DNA from: Candidatus Solibacter usitatus
Lineage (GTDB): Bacteria > Acidobacteriota > Terriglobia > Bryobacterales > Bryobacteraceae
Direction: 5' to 3'
DNA: 48,732 nucleotides
Assembly (NCBI GenBank): GCA_016213245.1
Contig: JACRBC010000122.1
Span: 1 to 48,732 of the forward strand
Position 1 is the first letter of the stretch, and the number at the start of each line of letters is the position of its first letter. Below the pieces are notes generated by a model that had not been told where the DNA came from, searched no databases, and saw nothing but the letters and a program-made list of their open reading frames with translations. A program made the translations under genes and the position numbers. This document shows, in pieces, positions 42,020 through 48,732 of this stretch.

Positions 42020-42832
42020 ATGAGAACTCGCATAGCGTCCGCCCTGGCGGCGGCTTTTCTATTGACGACGGCGCTGGTCGTGGCGCAGGAGAAGAAACTG
42101 GATTGCAAGGGCGGCGGGGGGCAGCAGAACCGCGTCTGCGAGATGAGAGAAACCGGCGTGGCGCTGACGGGCAAGCTGGACGTGGACGCCGCGCCGAACG
42201 GCGGGATTACGGTGAACGCCTGGGACAAGAACGAGATCCTGGTGCGGGCGCGCGTGGAGGCGTGGGGCGACAGCGAGGCGGAGGCCAAGCAGCGGCTGGG
42301 CGAGGTGAAGGTCGTCACCGACGGAGGGAAGGTGAAGTCGGAGGGGCCGCGGTCGTCAACCGGGGGCAAGTGGGGGCAGCAGAGATGGTCGGTGAGCTAT
42401 GAGATCTTCACGCCGCGGAAGATCGACCTGGGGTTGCAGTCGGTGAACGGCGGGCTGCACATCAACGGGGTGAGCGGCAACCTGAAGTTTGAGACGGTGA
42501 ACGGCGGGGTGACGCTGGCCGGTGTGAACGGGACGGTGAAGGGCGAGACGGTGAACGGCGGGGTGAACGTGGACATCGCCGGCAGCAAGTGGGAAGGGAC
42601 GGGGCTGGAAGTGGGGACGGTGAACGGCGGGGTGACGATCTCGGTGCCGGCGTCGTTCGCAGCCAATGTCTCGGCGTCGACCGTGAACGGCGGGCTGAGC
42701 GCGGACTTCGAGGGGGCACTCATCGACGGACGGTGGGGGCCGAAGAAGGTGGAGTTCAAGGCGGGCGGGGGCGGGGCGCCGGTGAAGGTGTCGACTGTCA
42801 ATGGGGGGGTGAAGATCCGGAAGAAGGGCTGA
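42020..42832 (+). CDS. DUF4097-type exported beta-repeat protein with VNGG repeats
   Basis: A 270-aa protein with a signal peptide (IASALAAAFLLTTALVVAQ). The second half is a repetitive beta structure: VNGG recurs six times between about residues 140 and 268 (SVNGGL, ETVNGGV twice, GTVNGGV, STVNGGL, STVNGGV), each at a likely turn of a right-handed beta-helix as in DUF4097 adhesin-like proteins. At the DNA level the repeats are also similar. It likely sits in the periplasm or on the surface; its ligand is unknown. ATG at 42020 with GGAGG about 10 nt upstream. It faces the DUF362 gene. Confidence 0.82.
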   Translation: MRTRIASALAAAFLLTTALVVAQEKKLDCKGGGGQQNRVCEMRETGVALTGKLDVDAAPNGGITVNAWDKNEILVRARVEAWGDSEAEAKQRLGEVKVVTDGGKVKSEGPRSSTGGKWGQQRWSVSYEIFTPRKIDLGLQSVNGGLHINGVSGNLKFETVNGGVTLAGVNGTVKGETVNGGVNVDIAGSKWEGTGLEVGTVNGGVTISVPASFAANVSASTVNGGLSADFEGALIDGRWGPKKVEFKAGGGGAPVKVSTVNGGVKIRKKG

Positions 42833-42838
42833 GGAGAC

Positions 42839-42858
42839 GACCGGCCGGGAGGCCGGTC
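42839..42858. terminator. Bidirectional hairpin terminator
   Basis: GACCGGCC and GGCCGGTC form a perfect 8-bp stem with a GGGA (GNRA-type) loop in the 46-bp gap between convergent genes. No T run follows, so it is not a classical intrinsic terminator. Confidence 0.55.
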
Positions 42859-42878
42859 CCCGGTCCCCGGTCCCACTT

Positions 42879-44021
42879 TCAAGCGCGGAAGCGGAAGAGC
42901 GCCTGGCTGATGGGCAGGCCGGCGACCTCGATGCGGGAGAGGTCGCGCGTGCCGACGCCGTGCTGTTCGGCGAGGAGCAGTGTGGAGTCGCAGTGTTCGA
43001 AGGGAGCGGCGCCGCGGACGGCCATGGGGTCGAAACCCATGACGGCGGCGCCGGCCGAGTCGGTACAGACGGGGTTGAGGCCGGCGATGAGGAGGCCGGG
43101 GCGGACGGCCTTGAGGGGGCCGGGAATCCAGGGGCCTTCGCCGCCGGTCATGGTGGCGATGCCGTCGAGGATGGAGAGATGGATGGGGCGGGCGGCGGCG
43201 ATGTCGGCGACGATGCGGGGCATGCGGTACTTGTCGTCGCGCGGCGTGGTGCGGTCGAGCTCCTGGGGGGCGCTACGGCAGGGGCCGCGCAGGCCGCCGT
43301 GCATGATCAGGCCGCGGCCGCCGCGACAGCCGGAGTCGGCGGGCTCATCCTTGGCGGCGGCATCGCCGTAGATGGTGATGGGGGTAGCGCCGAACATGTT
43401 TTTCATCGCCAGAGTGATGCCGCAGGTGGCGTGCTCCTTGAGCTTGGCGATGGAGACGAGCACGTCGCACTCGTCATAGGCGGGGTGGAGGTCGAAGCCC
43501 GGGAAGACGAAGCCCCTGCCGCCCGGGACGTTGAAGCGGGCGTAGCGGCGGCCGGCGCCGAGCAGGTTGGTATTGACCATTTCAACGGACGGGGCGGCGT
43601 TGAGGAGGGGCAGGGGGTCCCAGCCGGCGTCGAGCATGAATTCGGGGAGCGGGTCGGGGGTGCTGAAACAGCCTTCCAGGATCCGGATGCGGCGGGCGCC
43701 GGCTTCGCCCATGAGGCGGACGGTGGCGCCGATGACGGCGGGATGGGTGTAGTGGGCGTACTCGGCCGGGGTGGTACCCATGCGCATGGAGGGGGGGCCG
43801 GTGAGGTTGATCTTGATGGAGACGGTTTTGCCGGCAACCAGTTTGGAGAGGCCGCCGAGCTGGCCGAACATCGTCTTGAGCGTGGGCGCGAGGGCCGGGC
43901 CGTAGTCCATGCAGCGGGCGATGGCCACGGGGGAGGCGGGCGCGGGGGCGCGCAGAGACGCGGACGCGGCGGCGAGGAAGCGGCGGCGTGAAAACCCAGG
44001 GCACGTCGTCGGATCAGGCAT
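42879..44021 (-). CDS. Tat-exported DUF362 domain-containing protein
   Basis: A 380-aa protein with a twin-arginine start (FSRRRFLAAASASL). DUF362 features are GKTVSIKINLTGPP, AEYAHYTHPAVIGATVRLMG, CDVLVSIAKLKEHATCGITL and MKNMFGATP, and near the end VRPGLLIAGLNPVCTDSAG. DUF362 proteins are often linked to iron-sulfur or redox functions, but no 4Fe-4S cysteine cluster is seen here. It is the last gene of a five-gene operon and overlaps the preceding unknown gene by 8 bp. Confidence 0.9.
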   Translation of the reverse strand: MPDPTTCPGFSRRRFLAAASASLRAPAPASPVAIARCMDYGPALAPTLKTMFGQLGGLSKLVAGKTVSIKINLTGPPSMRMGTTPAEYAHYTHPAVIGATVRLMGEAGARRIRILEGCFSTPDPLPEFMLDAGWDPLPLLNAAPSVEMVNTNLLGAGRRYARFNVPGGRGFVFPGFDLHPAYDECDVLVSIAKLKEHATCGITLAMKNMFGATPITIYGDAAAKDEPADSGCRGGRGLIMHGGLRGPCRSAPQELDRTTPRDDKYRMPRIVADIAAARPIHLSILDGIATMTGGEGPWIPGPLKAVRPGLLIAGLNPVCTDSAGAAVMGFDPMAVRGAAPFEHCDSTLLLAEQHGVGTRDLSRIEVAGLPISQALFRFRA

Positions 44022-45327
44022 GAGTTAGCACCAATTCTACGGCAGCGTAAGCGGCGATGGGGGGGAGGTAGAGTTCGAGGCGGCCGGGTTCGCGGTGGAA
44101 CTCCAGAGGGACGGGAGCGCCGGCGCCGGGTTGGTGGAGAAGGGCGGAAGCAAGCGGGGTCCAGGACTGGAGCACCACCTGGTGGGCGGGGACGGCGTGG
44201 GAGTAGTTCAACAGGTGGATGAACCAGCGGAGGCCGCCGGGGGCGACGGTGTGGTGGAAGCAGATGGAGCCGGCGTTGAAGAGGCGGATGGGATCGTGAC
44301 GGCGGCTGATGAGGGCGTGGGCGTCCTGGGCGAGGAGGAAGGGATCGTCCCAACCGGCCTTGCTGACGGCGAGGCGGCCTTTGCCGCAATCGTAGAGATG
44401 GAAGCGGGGGTGAAGTTCCCTGGAGGGACGGAGGCCGGGGAGGGCGGCGGACGGGAGGCAGAGCAGGAGGCCGCCGGACTGGACGAAGGGCTGAATGGCG
44501 GCGGGCGGCGGCTGCGGGTCGATGTAGAGGACGGCGCGCCGGTCTTTGAGGTGAGCGGGCTGGAGGCGCGAGGATTCCACCGGGAGGTAGGCGAGGTTGC
44601 GGCGGGCGGCGAGGTTGAGGACTTCGGCGGCGTTGTACTGGTTGGGGCCGGTGAAGTCGCTGACGATCAGCAGGCGGGCGAAGGTCTCATAGGTGGACCA
44701 CTGCGGGCGGCGCTGTTCCAACCAGCGGGCGGTGGCGAGCATTGACGTCCAGTCCTGGGTGGCGGAGGTGTTGCCGGCGGCGAGGGCGCGGGCGTGCTCC
44801 GGGGAGAGCCAGAGGGGGCGGCGTGCGCCGTAGGCGGCGGCTTCGCAGGCGGCGAGGGCGTAACTGCTCGGGGTGGGCGGGGCGCTGGGAGGTGGGGAGT
44901 TGATCCAGAGGGTGGGGGTGGCACTTGAGTGGGGATCGAACCCGCTTGCTGACGCGCGCGGCTCTGAAGTGCGAGCGGCGTGGGCGCGGGCGAGCAGGAG
45001 GAGCCAGCCGTTAGCGTCGAGCCAGGGGAGGCCGGTGGGTCCGGCCTGGGCGCCGCCGGCGGGCGTTTGGGAGGCGAGTTCGGGCCAGACGCCGTCGGCG
45101 ATGGCGATGGGCTCGGCGGGGCTGTGCCAAGGAACTTCCTTCCAGGAGCGCCAGGGGATGTTGGCGGGGCAGGCGAGGCCGCGGACCTCGGCGGCAGCGC
45201 GCAGGGCCGTGGGGGCGTCTTGCGGCAAGAGCAGGCAGTTGATGGGGCCGGGGTCGAGGAGGCGAAGGAGGGCGGGGTCGCGCCAATCGGCGGGCCATTC
45301 AAAAGGAACCCAGGCGGAAGGAGGCAT
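44014..45327 (-). CDS. Hypothetical protein, 437 aa, unknown function
   Basis: A 437-aa protein with no signal peptide and no clear membrane segment. Visible pieces are IPWRSWKEVPWHSP, LLIVSDFTGPNQYNAAEVLN, an amidotransferase-like VQSGGLLLCLPSAALPGL, and a C-terminal beta part (LELYLPPIAAYAAVELVL). The SGGLLL segment followed by a small beta domain recalls the trimerisation and C-terminal parts of the GHL6 protein at 2360-4459, so it may be a distant glycosidase relative without a catalytic barrel; this is weak inference. It lies 19 bp after the PPIase gene and overlaps DUF362 by 8 bp. Confidence 0.7.
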   Translation of the reverse strand: MPPSAWVPFEWPADWRDPALLRLLDPGPINCLLLPQDAPTALRAAAEVRGLACPANIPWRSWKEVPWHSPAEPIAIADGVWPELASQTPAGGAQAGPTGLPWLDANGWLLLLARAHAARTSEPRASASGFDPHSSATPTLWINSPPPSAPPTPSSYALAACEAAAYGARRPLWLSPEHARALAAGNTSATQDWTSMLATARWLEQRRPQWSTYETFARLLIVSDFTGPNQYNAAEVLNLAARRNLAYLPVESSRLQPAHLKDRRAVLYIDPQPPPAAIQPFVQSGGLLLCLPSAALPGLRPSRELHPRFHLYDCGKGRLAVSKAGWDDPFLLAQDAHALISRRHDPIRLFNAGSICFHHTVAPGGLRWFIHLLNYSHAVPAHQVVLQSWTPLASALLHQPGAGAPVPLEFHREPGRLELYLPPIAAYAAVELVLTHA

Positions 45328-45346
45328 CCGTTCTGACGGGGCCGGC

Positions 45347-46384
45347 CTACTTCTTCTCGAAGCCGGGGGCGATGGAGAGGGCGAGGAAGTTGGTGACCTG
45401 GGCTTCGTTGCGGCAGGCTTCGAGGTAGGCGTTGCGGAGGAGTTGTTCCTTGCGGTTGCGAAGGGCCTCGCGGATGTTCTGCTGGACGCGGGGGTCCTGG
45501 AGCTCGCGCTGGCCGGCGGGCTCGCGGGCGATGAGCTTGAGGATGTGCCAGCCGTTGGGGGTGCGGATGGGGGGCGAGACCTGGCCGGGGAGCATGGTCA
45601 TGACGGCTTTGCGGGTGTCGGCGTCGGCCTGGGTGATGGCGGACTCGGGGATATAGCCCATGTCGCCGCCGTTGGAGGCGCTCTGCGGGTCTTCGGAGAA
45701 GTTCTGGGCGAGCTTGCCGAAGTCCTCGCCCTGCTTGATGCGGGCGTCGATGAGGAGGATCTTCTTGCGGGCCTGGTCTTCGTTCTGGGCCTTGTTGCCG
45801 GCGAGGTTGCGGACGTCGGGGTTGGGCGAAGGGCTGACGGCGATGCGGGCGAGGTGATAGGTGGTTTCGGGAAAGCGGAATGAGGCCTTGTTGGCGGCGT
45901 AGAAGTCGTTGACGTCCTTATCAGAGATGTTGATCTGGTTGCCGATTTCGCGGTTGAGGAGCTTGTCGATGGAGAGGGAGCGGCGGATCTGGCCTTTCAG
46001 TTCGTCGACGGTGAGCTGCTGGGCGTCGAGCTGTTTCTGGAGCTCTTCCTGGGTGTAGGGGGCCTTGAACTGGTTGTAGCGGGAGTCGACTTCGTCGTCC
46101 TTGGCGAGCAGGGAGAGCTTTTCGGCGCGCTGTAGGAGGAGCTCCTCGTCGACCATGGCGCGCAAGGTTTCGAGCTTCTGGGTCTGCACCTGGTCGGCGG
46201 AGACGACCTCGGGCTGCTGAGGGAACTGGCGTTTGAACTGCTTGTCGAGATCGGCGTAGGTGATGGCCCGGCTGTTGACGGTGGCGGCGACGTTGGCGGG
46301 GACGGTTCTGCGGCAGGCGACGCCGGCGGCGCAGAGTGCGGCCAGGGACAGGAGGGCGATTCGCTGGTTCATGGGATGTCTCAT
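45347..46384 (-). CDS. Peptidylprolyl isomerase, SurA/PrsA type (lipoprotein)
   Basis: A 345-aa parvulin-type periplasmic foldase. The N-terminus has a lipobox-like LAALCAAGVACRR. The chaperone part begins VAATVNSRAITYADLDKQFK and is rich in charged helices. The parvulin domain has EDFGKLAQNFSEDPQSASNG, GDMGYIPESAI and IRTPNGWHILKLIAREPA. It probably helps outer-membrane proteins fold. The first ATG at 46384 forms an ATGA overlap with the upstream DUF1080 stop; a second in-frame ATG at 46372 is also possible. Confidence 0.9.
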   Translation of the reverse strand: MRHPMNQRIALLSLAALCAAGVACRRTVPANVAATVNSRAITYADLDKQFKRQFPQQPEVVSADQVQTQKLETLRAMVDEELLLQRAEKLSLLAKDDEVDSRYNQFKAPYTQEELQKQLDAQQLTVDELKGQIRRSLSIDKLLNREIGNQINISDKDVNDFYAANKASFRFPETTYHLARIAVSPSPNPDVRNLAGNKAQNEDQARKKILLIDARIKQGEDFGKLAQNFSEDPQSASNGGDMGYIPESAITQADADTRKAVMTMLPGQVSPPIRTPNGWHILKLIAREPAGQRELQDPRVQQNIREALRNRKEQLLRNAYLEACRNEAQVTNFLALSIAPGFEKK

Positions 46385-47046
46385 TGTATAGGAGCGGCGG
46401 TGAGAAGTCTGAGCTTGAGGTTGCGAAACTCGATGCGGAAACCTTCAGCCTCCAGGCCGAGGTGGCCGCTGGGGAGGGTGCAGTACTTGTACTCGCTGAC
46501 GACGGCGCCGTTGACCCAGGCCGAGAGAACAGGCCCGCGGGCGGTGATCTCAAGGGTATTCCATTCGCCGGCGGGTTTGACGCGCTGGTCGACCAGACGG
46601 GGGCTGAGATCGAAGCGGCGGCGGGCGCCGTCGACCAGGGTGTAGCCGAAGAAATGGCCGCCGGCGGAGGCGCCGATCTGGAGCTGGTTCCAGAAGGAGT
46701 AGTCGGGCGGAGTGCGAACGAAGACGCCGCTGTTGTAGCGGGGGGTGCCCTCCAGCCTGGTGTAGCGGAACTCGACGTGGAAGACGAAGTCGTCGAGGGG
46801 CTTGTCGTAGCGGAGCCACTCGTGTCCACGGTTGCCTTCGCAGAGGACGCCGCCGCCGGGGAGGAGGGACCACTGGGAGACGGGATCGAGCGGGTCGGGG
46901 GCGATGTTGAGGCGGGTCCAGCCGACCAGTCGGGGTCCGGGGGTGATGTCGATCCAGGACTTGGGATCGCGTTCGAGGGCGTTGGGCTCCTGGGCGGGCA
47001 GGAGGAGGGCCGTGAGGATGAGAGCGGAGCTAAACGAGAAGTTCAC
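46381..47046 (-). CDS. DUF1080 (3-keto-disaccharide hydrolase-like) exported protein
   Basis: A 221-aa concanavalin-like protein with a signal peptide (MNFSFSSALILTALLLPAQ). Motifs are GWTRLNIAPDPLDP, SLLPGGGVLCEGNRGHEWLR, FVFHVEFRYTRLEG, YNSGVFVRTPPDYSFWNQLQ and KPAGEWNTLEITARG. It differs clearly from the DUF1080 protein at 41337. It overlaps fabD by 17 bp and the PPIase gene by 4 bp, an odd position for a sugar-related protein. Confidence 0.88.
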   Translation of the reverse strand: MNFSFSSALILTALLLPAQEPNALERDPKSWIDITPGPRLVGWTRLNIAPDPLDPVSQWSLLPGGGVLCEGNRGHEWLRYDKPLDDFVFHVEFRYTRLEGTPRYNSGVFVRTPPDYSFWNQLQIGASAGGHFFGYTLVDGARRRFDLSPRLVDQRVKPAGEWNTLEITARGPVLSAWVNGAVVSEYKYCTLPSGHLGLEAEGFRIEFRNLKLRLLTAAPIQ

Positions 47047-47962
47047 GGAGTTTCTCCAGGTCGGCCGGATCGCCGAACTTCGCGGTGCGGACGTTGGGAT
47101 CGATCTGTTTCATGAGGCCGCAGAGGACAGCTCCGGCGCCGACTTCGACGGCGCGGGAGACCCCGGCGGCGGTGAGGGCGCGCATGGAATCGGTCCAGCG
47201 GACGGCGCCGGGGACCTGCAGGTGGAGGCCCTGGCGGGCGTCGGCGCCGGTGGTGACGCGGGCGGCGTGGATGTTGTTGATGAGGGGGATGGAGAGGTCG
47301 TGAAAGGTGGTGGCGTCGAGGTCGGCTTTGAGCAGTTGCTGGGCGGGCGTCATGAGGGCGCAGTGGAAGGGGGCGCTGACAGGCAAGGGCACGGCTCGTT
47401 TGGCGCCGGCGGCCTTGAGGGCCTCTGAGGCGCGGGCCACGGCGCCGGCATGGCCGGCGATGACGAGCTGGCCGGGTGAGTTGAAGTTGGCGGCGGAGAC
47501 GATTTCGCCCTGGGCGGCGGCGGCGAGGATGGCGTCGAGCCGGTCGAGCGGGGGCATGAGGATGGCGGCCATGGCGCCGACGCCGGGCGGGACGGCCTGC
47601 TGCATGTAGCGGCCGCGGTTGCGGACGAGGCGGAGGGCGTCGGTGAAGTCGAGCGACCCGGCGGCGACGAGGGCGGAGTATTCGCCCAGGGAGTGGCCGG
47701 CGACCAATGCCGGCCGGTAACCGAGCTCGGCCAGCACCCGGAACGCCGCGATGGAGACGGCGAGCAGGGCCGGCTGGGTGTTTTCGGTGAGGCGGAGCTG
47801 GTCGTCGGGCCCTTCGAAGCAGAGTTGGGAGATGGCGAAGCCGAGGGCATCGTCAGCCTGCTGGAAGGCGGACCTGGCGACTGGGAAGGCATCGGCCAGG
47901 GCCTTGCCCATGCCGGCGGCCTGGGAGCCCTGGCCGGGGAAGAGGAATGCGATTTGAGACAT
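47030..47962 (-). CDS. fabD: Malonyl-CoA:ACP transacylase
   Basis: Transfers malonyl from CoA to acyl carrier protein for fatty acid synthesis. The 310-aa protein shows IAFLFPGQGSQAAGMGK at the N-terminus, the nucleophile motif GHSLGEYSALVAAG, the active-site SAPFHCALM with its His, and VEVGAGAVLCGLMKQI. The start at 47962 gives MSQIAFLFPGQ, the usual beginning; upstream codons in the frame to 48070 are not conserved. It is the first gene of the operon fabD-DUF1080-PPIase-unknown-DUF362. No other fab gene is in the window. Confidence 0.95.
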   Translation of the reverse strand: MSQIAFLFPGQGSQAAGMGKALADAFPVARSAFQQADDALGFAISQLCFEGPDDQLRLTENTQPALLAVSIAAFRVLAELGYRPALVAGHSLGEYSALVAAGSLDFTDALRLVRNRGRYMQQAVPPGVGAMAAILMPPLDRLDAILAAAAQGEIVSAANFNSPGQLVIAGHAGAVARASEALKAAGAKRAVPLPVSAPFHCALMTPAQQLLKADLDATTFHDLSIPLINNIHAARVTTGADARQGLHLQVPGAVRWTDSMRALTAAGVSRAVEVGAGAVLCGLMKQIDPNVRTAKFGDPADLEKLRELLV

Positions 47963-48057
47963 CGGGAACTTCCATTTTCCCACAGGCGGAGGGAGGGGCC
48001 GAAGATGGAGCGCCACGGTAACCCCGGCGGCGGTTCTTCTCGTCTGGAAGCGTGACC

Positions 48058-48717
48058 ATGAAACGCGCACTGACCACCCTTCTCCTCCTGACGGCGCTGA
48101 GCGCCACTGCCGTTTGCCAGCGCCGGGGCGGGCGCGGCTTCGGGGCCCAGGAGGCGCTACCCGTGGCTCGCGGCGAGCAGGAGGCGAAGATTCTGGCGAC
48201 GCTGGACGATGCCGTGAAGGCGGGCGAGCTGTACGCGAATGTGCCGGTGGCCGACGGGATGATGCTGCGGATCCTGGCCGAGTCGGTCAACGCGAAAAAC
48301 GTGGTGGAGATCGGCACTTCCACGGGCCTTTCGGGGCTGTGGTTTTCGATGGCGCTGGACAAGACCGGCGGGCGGCTGACGACGTTTGAGCTGGACGCGG
48401 GGCGCGCGGCCACGGCGCTGGCGCACTTCAAGAAAGCCGGGGTGGAGCGGCTGGTGACGATTGTTCAAGGGGACGCGCACGAGACGATCAAGCGGCTGAA
48501 GGAGCCGATCGATGTGGTCTTCATCGACGCCGAGAAAGAGGGCTATGTGGACTACCTGAACCGGCTGCTGCCGCTGGTGAGGCCCGGGGGGCTGATCCTG
48601 GCGCACAACGTGGACATGGCGCCGGACTACTACAAGCTGGTGACCACAAGCGCGGACCTGGCGACGGTGGTGTATGCGCAGGGCGGGGGGCTGGCGGTGA
48701 CGCTGAAGAAGAGGTGA
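48058..48717 (+). CDS. O-methyltransferase family 3 protein with export signal
   Basis: A 219-aa class I SAM methyltransferase of the CCoAOMT-like family. A hydrophobic leader (MKRALTTLLLLTALSATAVC) precedes an Arg/Gly stretch, then NVPVADGMMLRILAESV, the SAM motif VVEIGTSTGLSGLWFSMAL, FELDAGRAATALAHFKKAGV, the metal-binding region DVVFIDAEKEGYVDYLN, and LVRPGGLILAHNV. Export of a SAM enzyme is odd. A GTG at 48052 in frame is a less likely start. It is divergent from fabD, with 95 bp between starts. Confidence 0.87.
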   Translation: MKRALTTLLLLTALSATAVCQRRGGRGFGAQEALPVARGEQEAKILATLDDAVKAGELYANVPVADGMMLRILAESVNAKNVVEIGTSTGLSGLWFSMALDKTGGRLTTFELDAGRAATALAHFKKAGVERLVTIVQGDAHETIKRLKEPIDVVFIDAEKEGYVDYLNRLLPLVRPGGLILAHNVDMAPDYYKLVTTSADLATVVYAQGGGLAVTLKKR

Positions 48718-48732
48718 ATGGGGTGGCTTTAC

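Overview
The window is GC-rich bacterial chromosome and reads like an acidobacterium of the Bryobacterales/Solibacter type. This is inferred from gene content: an acidobacterial-type ADOP permease with its PadR regulator, two DUF1080 proteins, DUF362, DUF4139, DUF4097 and GHL6 proteins, DinB-fold proteins and Tat-exported enzymes. No rRNA, tRNA, CRISPR array or complete mobile element was seen.

Layout. 1-8.3 kb: a UPF0182 membrane protein running off the left edge, an exported GHL6-type glycoside hydrolase, an RhlE-type RNA helicase, a DinB protein, an ORF6N protein and a sugar-porter MFS transporter. 8.3-11.4 kb: the minus-strand pyrimidine operon pyrR-pyrB-pyrC, preceded by a small exported protein. 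11.4-17.6 kb: homoserine dehydrogenase and an exported methyltransferase on the plus strand, then a minus-strand operon of DUF4139 protein, an ACT-less homoserine-dehydrogenase-like enzyme and an FAH-family enzyme, then a lone receiver domain. 17.6-25.7 kb: an unknown protein, a HicB-like protein with an unexplained tail, a subtilase, then PadR and an ADOP permease lying between a duplicated fragment of the glgB 3' end and intact glgB. 25.7-32.6 kb: a deaminase, cysE, a LOG-family protein, a frameshifted phytase-like/DinB fusion gene, an L-lactate permease and an enolase-superfamily enzyme. 32.6-40.3 kb: a damaged vapB next to an intact vapC, then a metal efflux operon (RND pump, adaptor, outer-membrane factor) headed by a small His-rich exported protein that overlaps the remaining C-terminal tail of a sensor kinase. 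40.4-48.7 kb: two small genes each preceded by a copy of the same ~90-bp promoter-bearing repeat, a DUF1080 protein, a VNGG-repeat DUF4097 protein, a five-gene fabD-DUF1080-PPIase-unknown-DUF362 operon, and an exported O-methyltransferase.

The most striking features are structural. They are the glgB tail duplication around the PadR-ADOP module and its perfect inverted-repeat operator; the His-rich protein coupled to a kinase remnant ahead of the metal pump; a VapB antitoxin that has lost its middle while VapC keeps its active-site residues; and a recurring promoter layout in which a -10-like hexamer ends 6-9 nt before the start codon. That last pattern is seen at about ten genes and suggests leaderless transcripts. 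Genes are packed tightly, with 4-bp ATGA/TTGA-type overlaps within operons and overlapping convergent ends.
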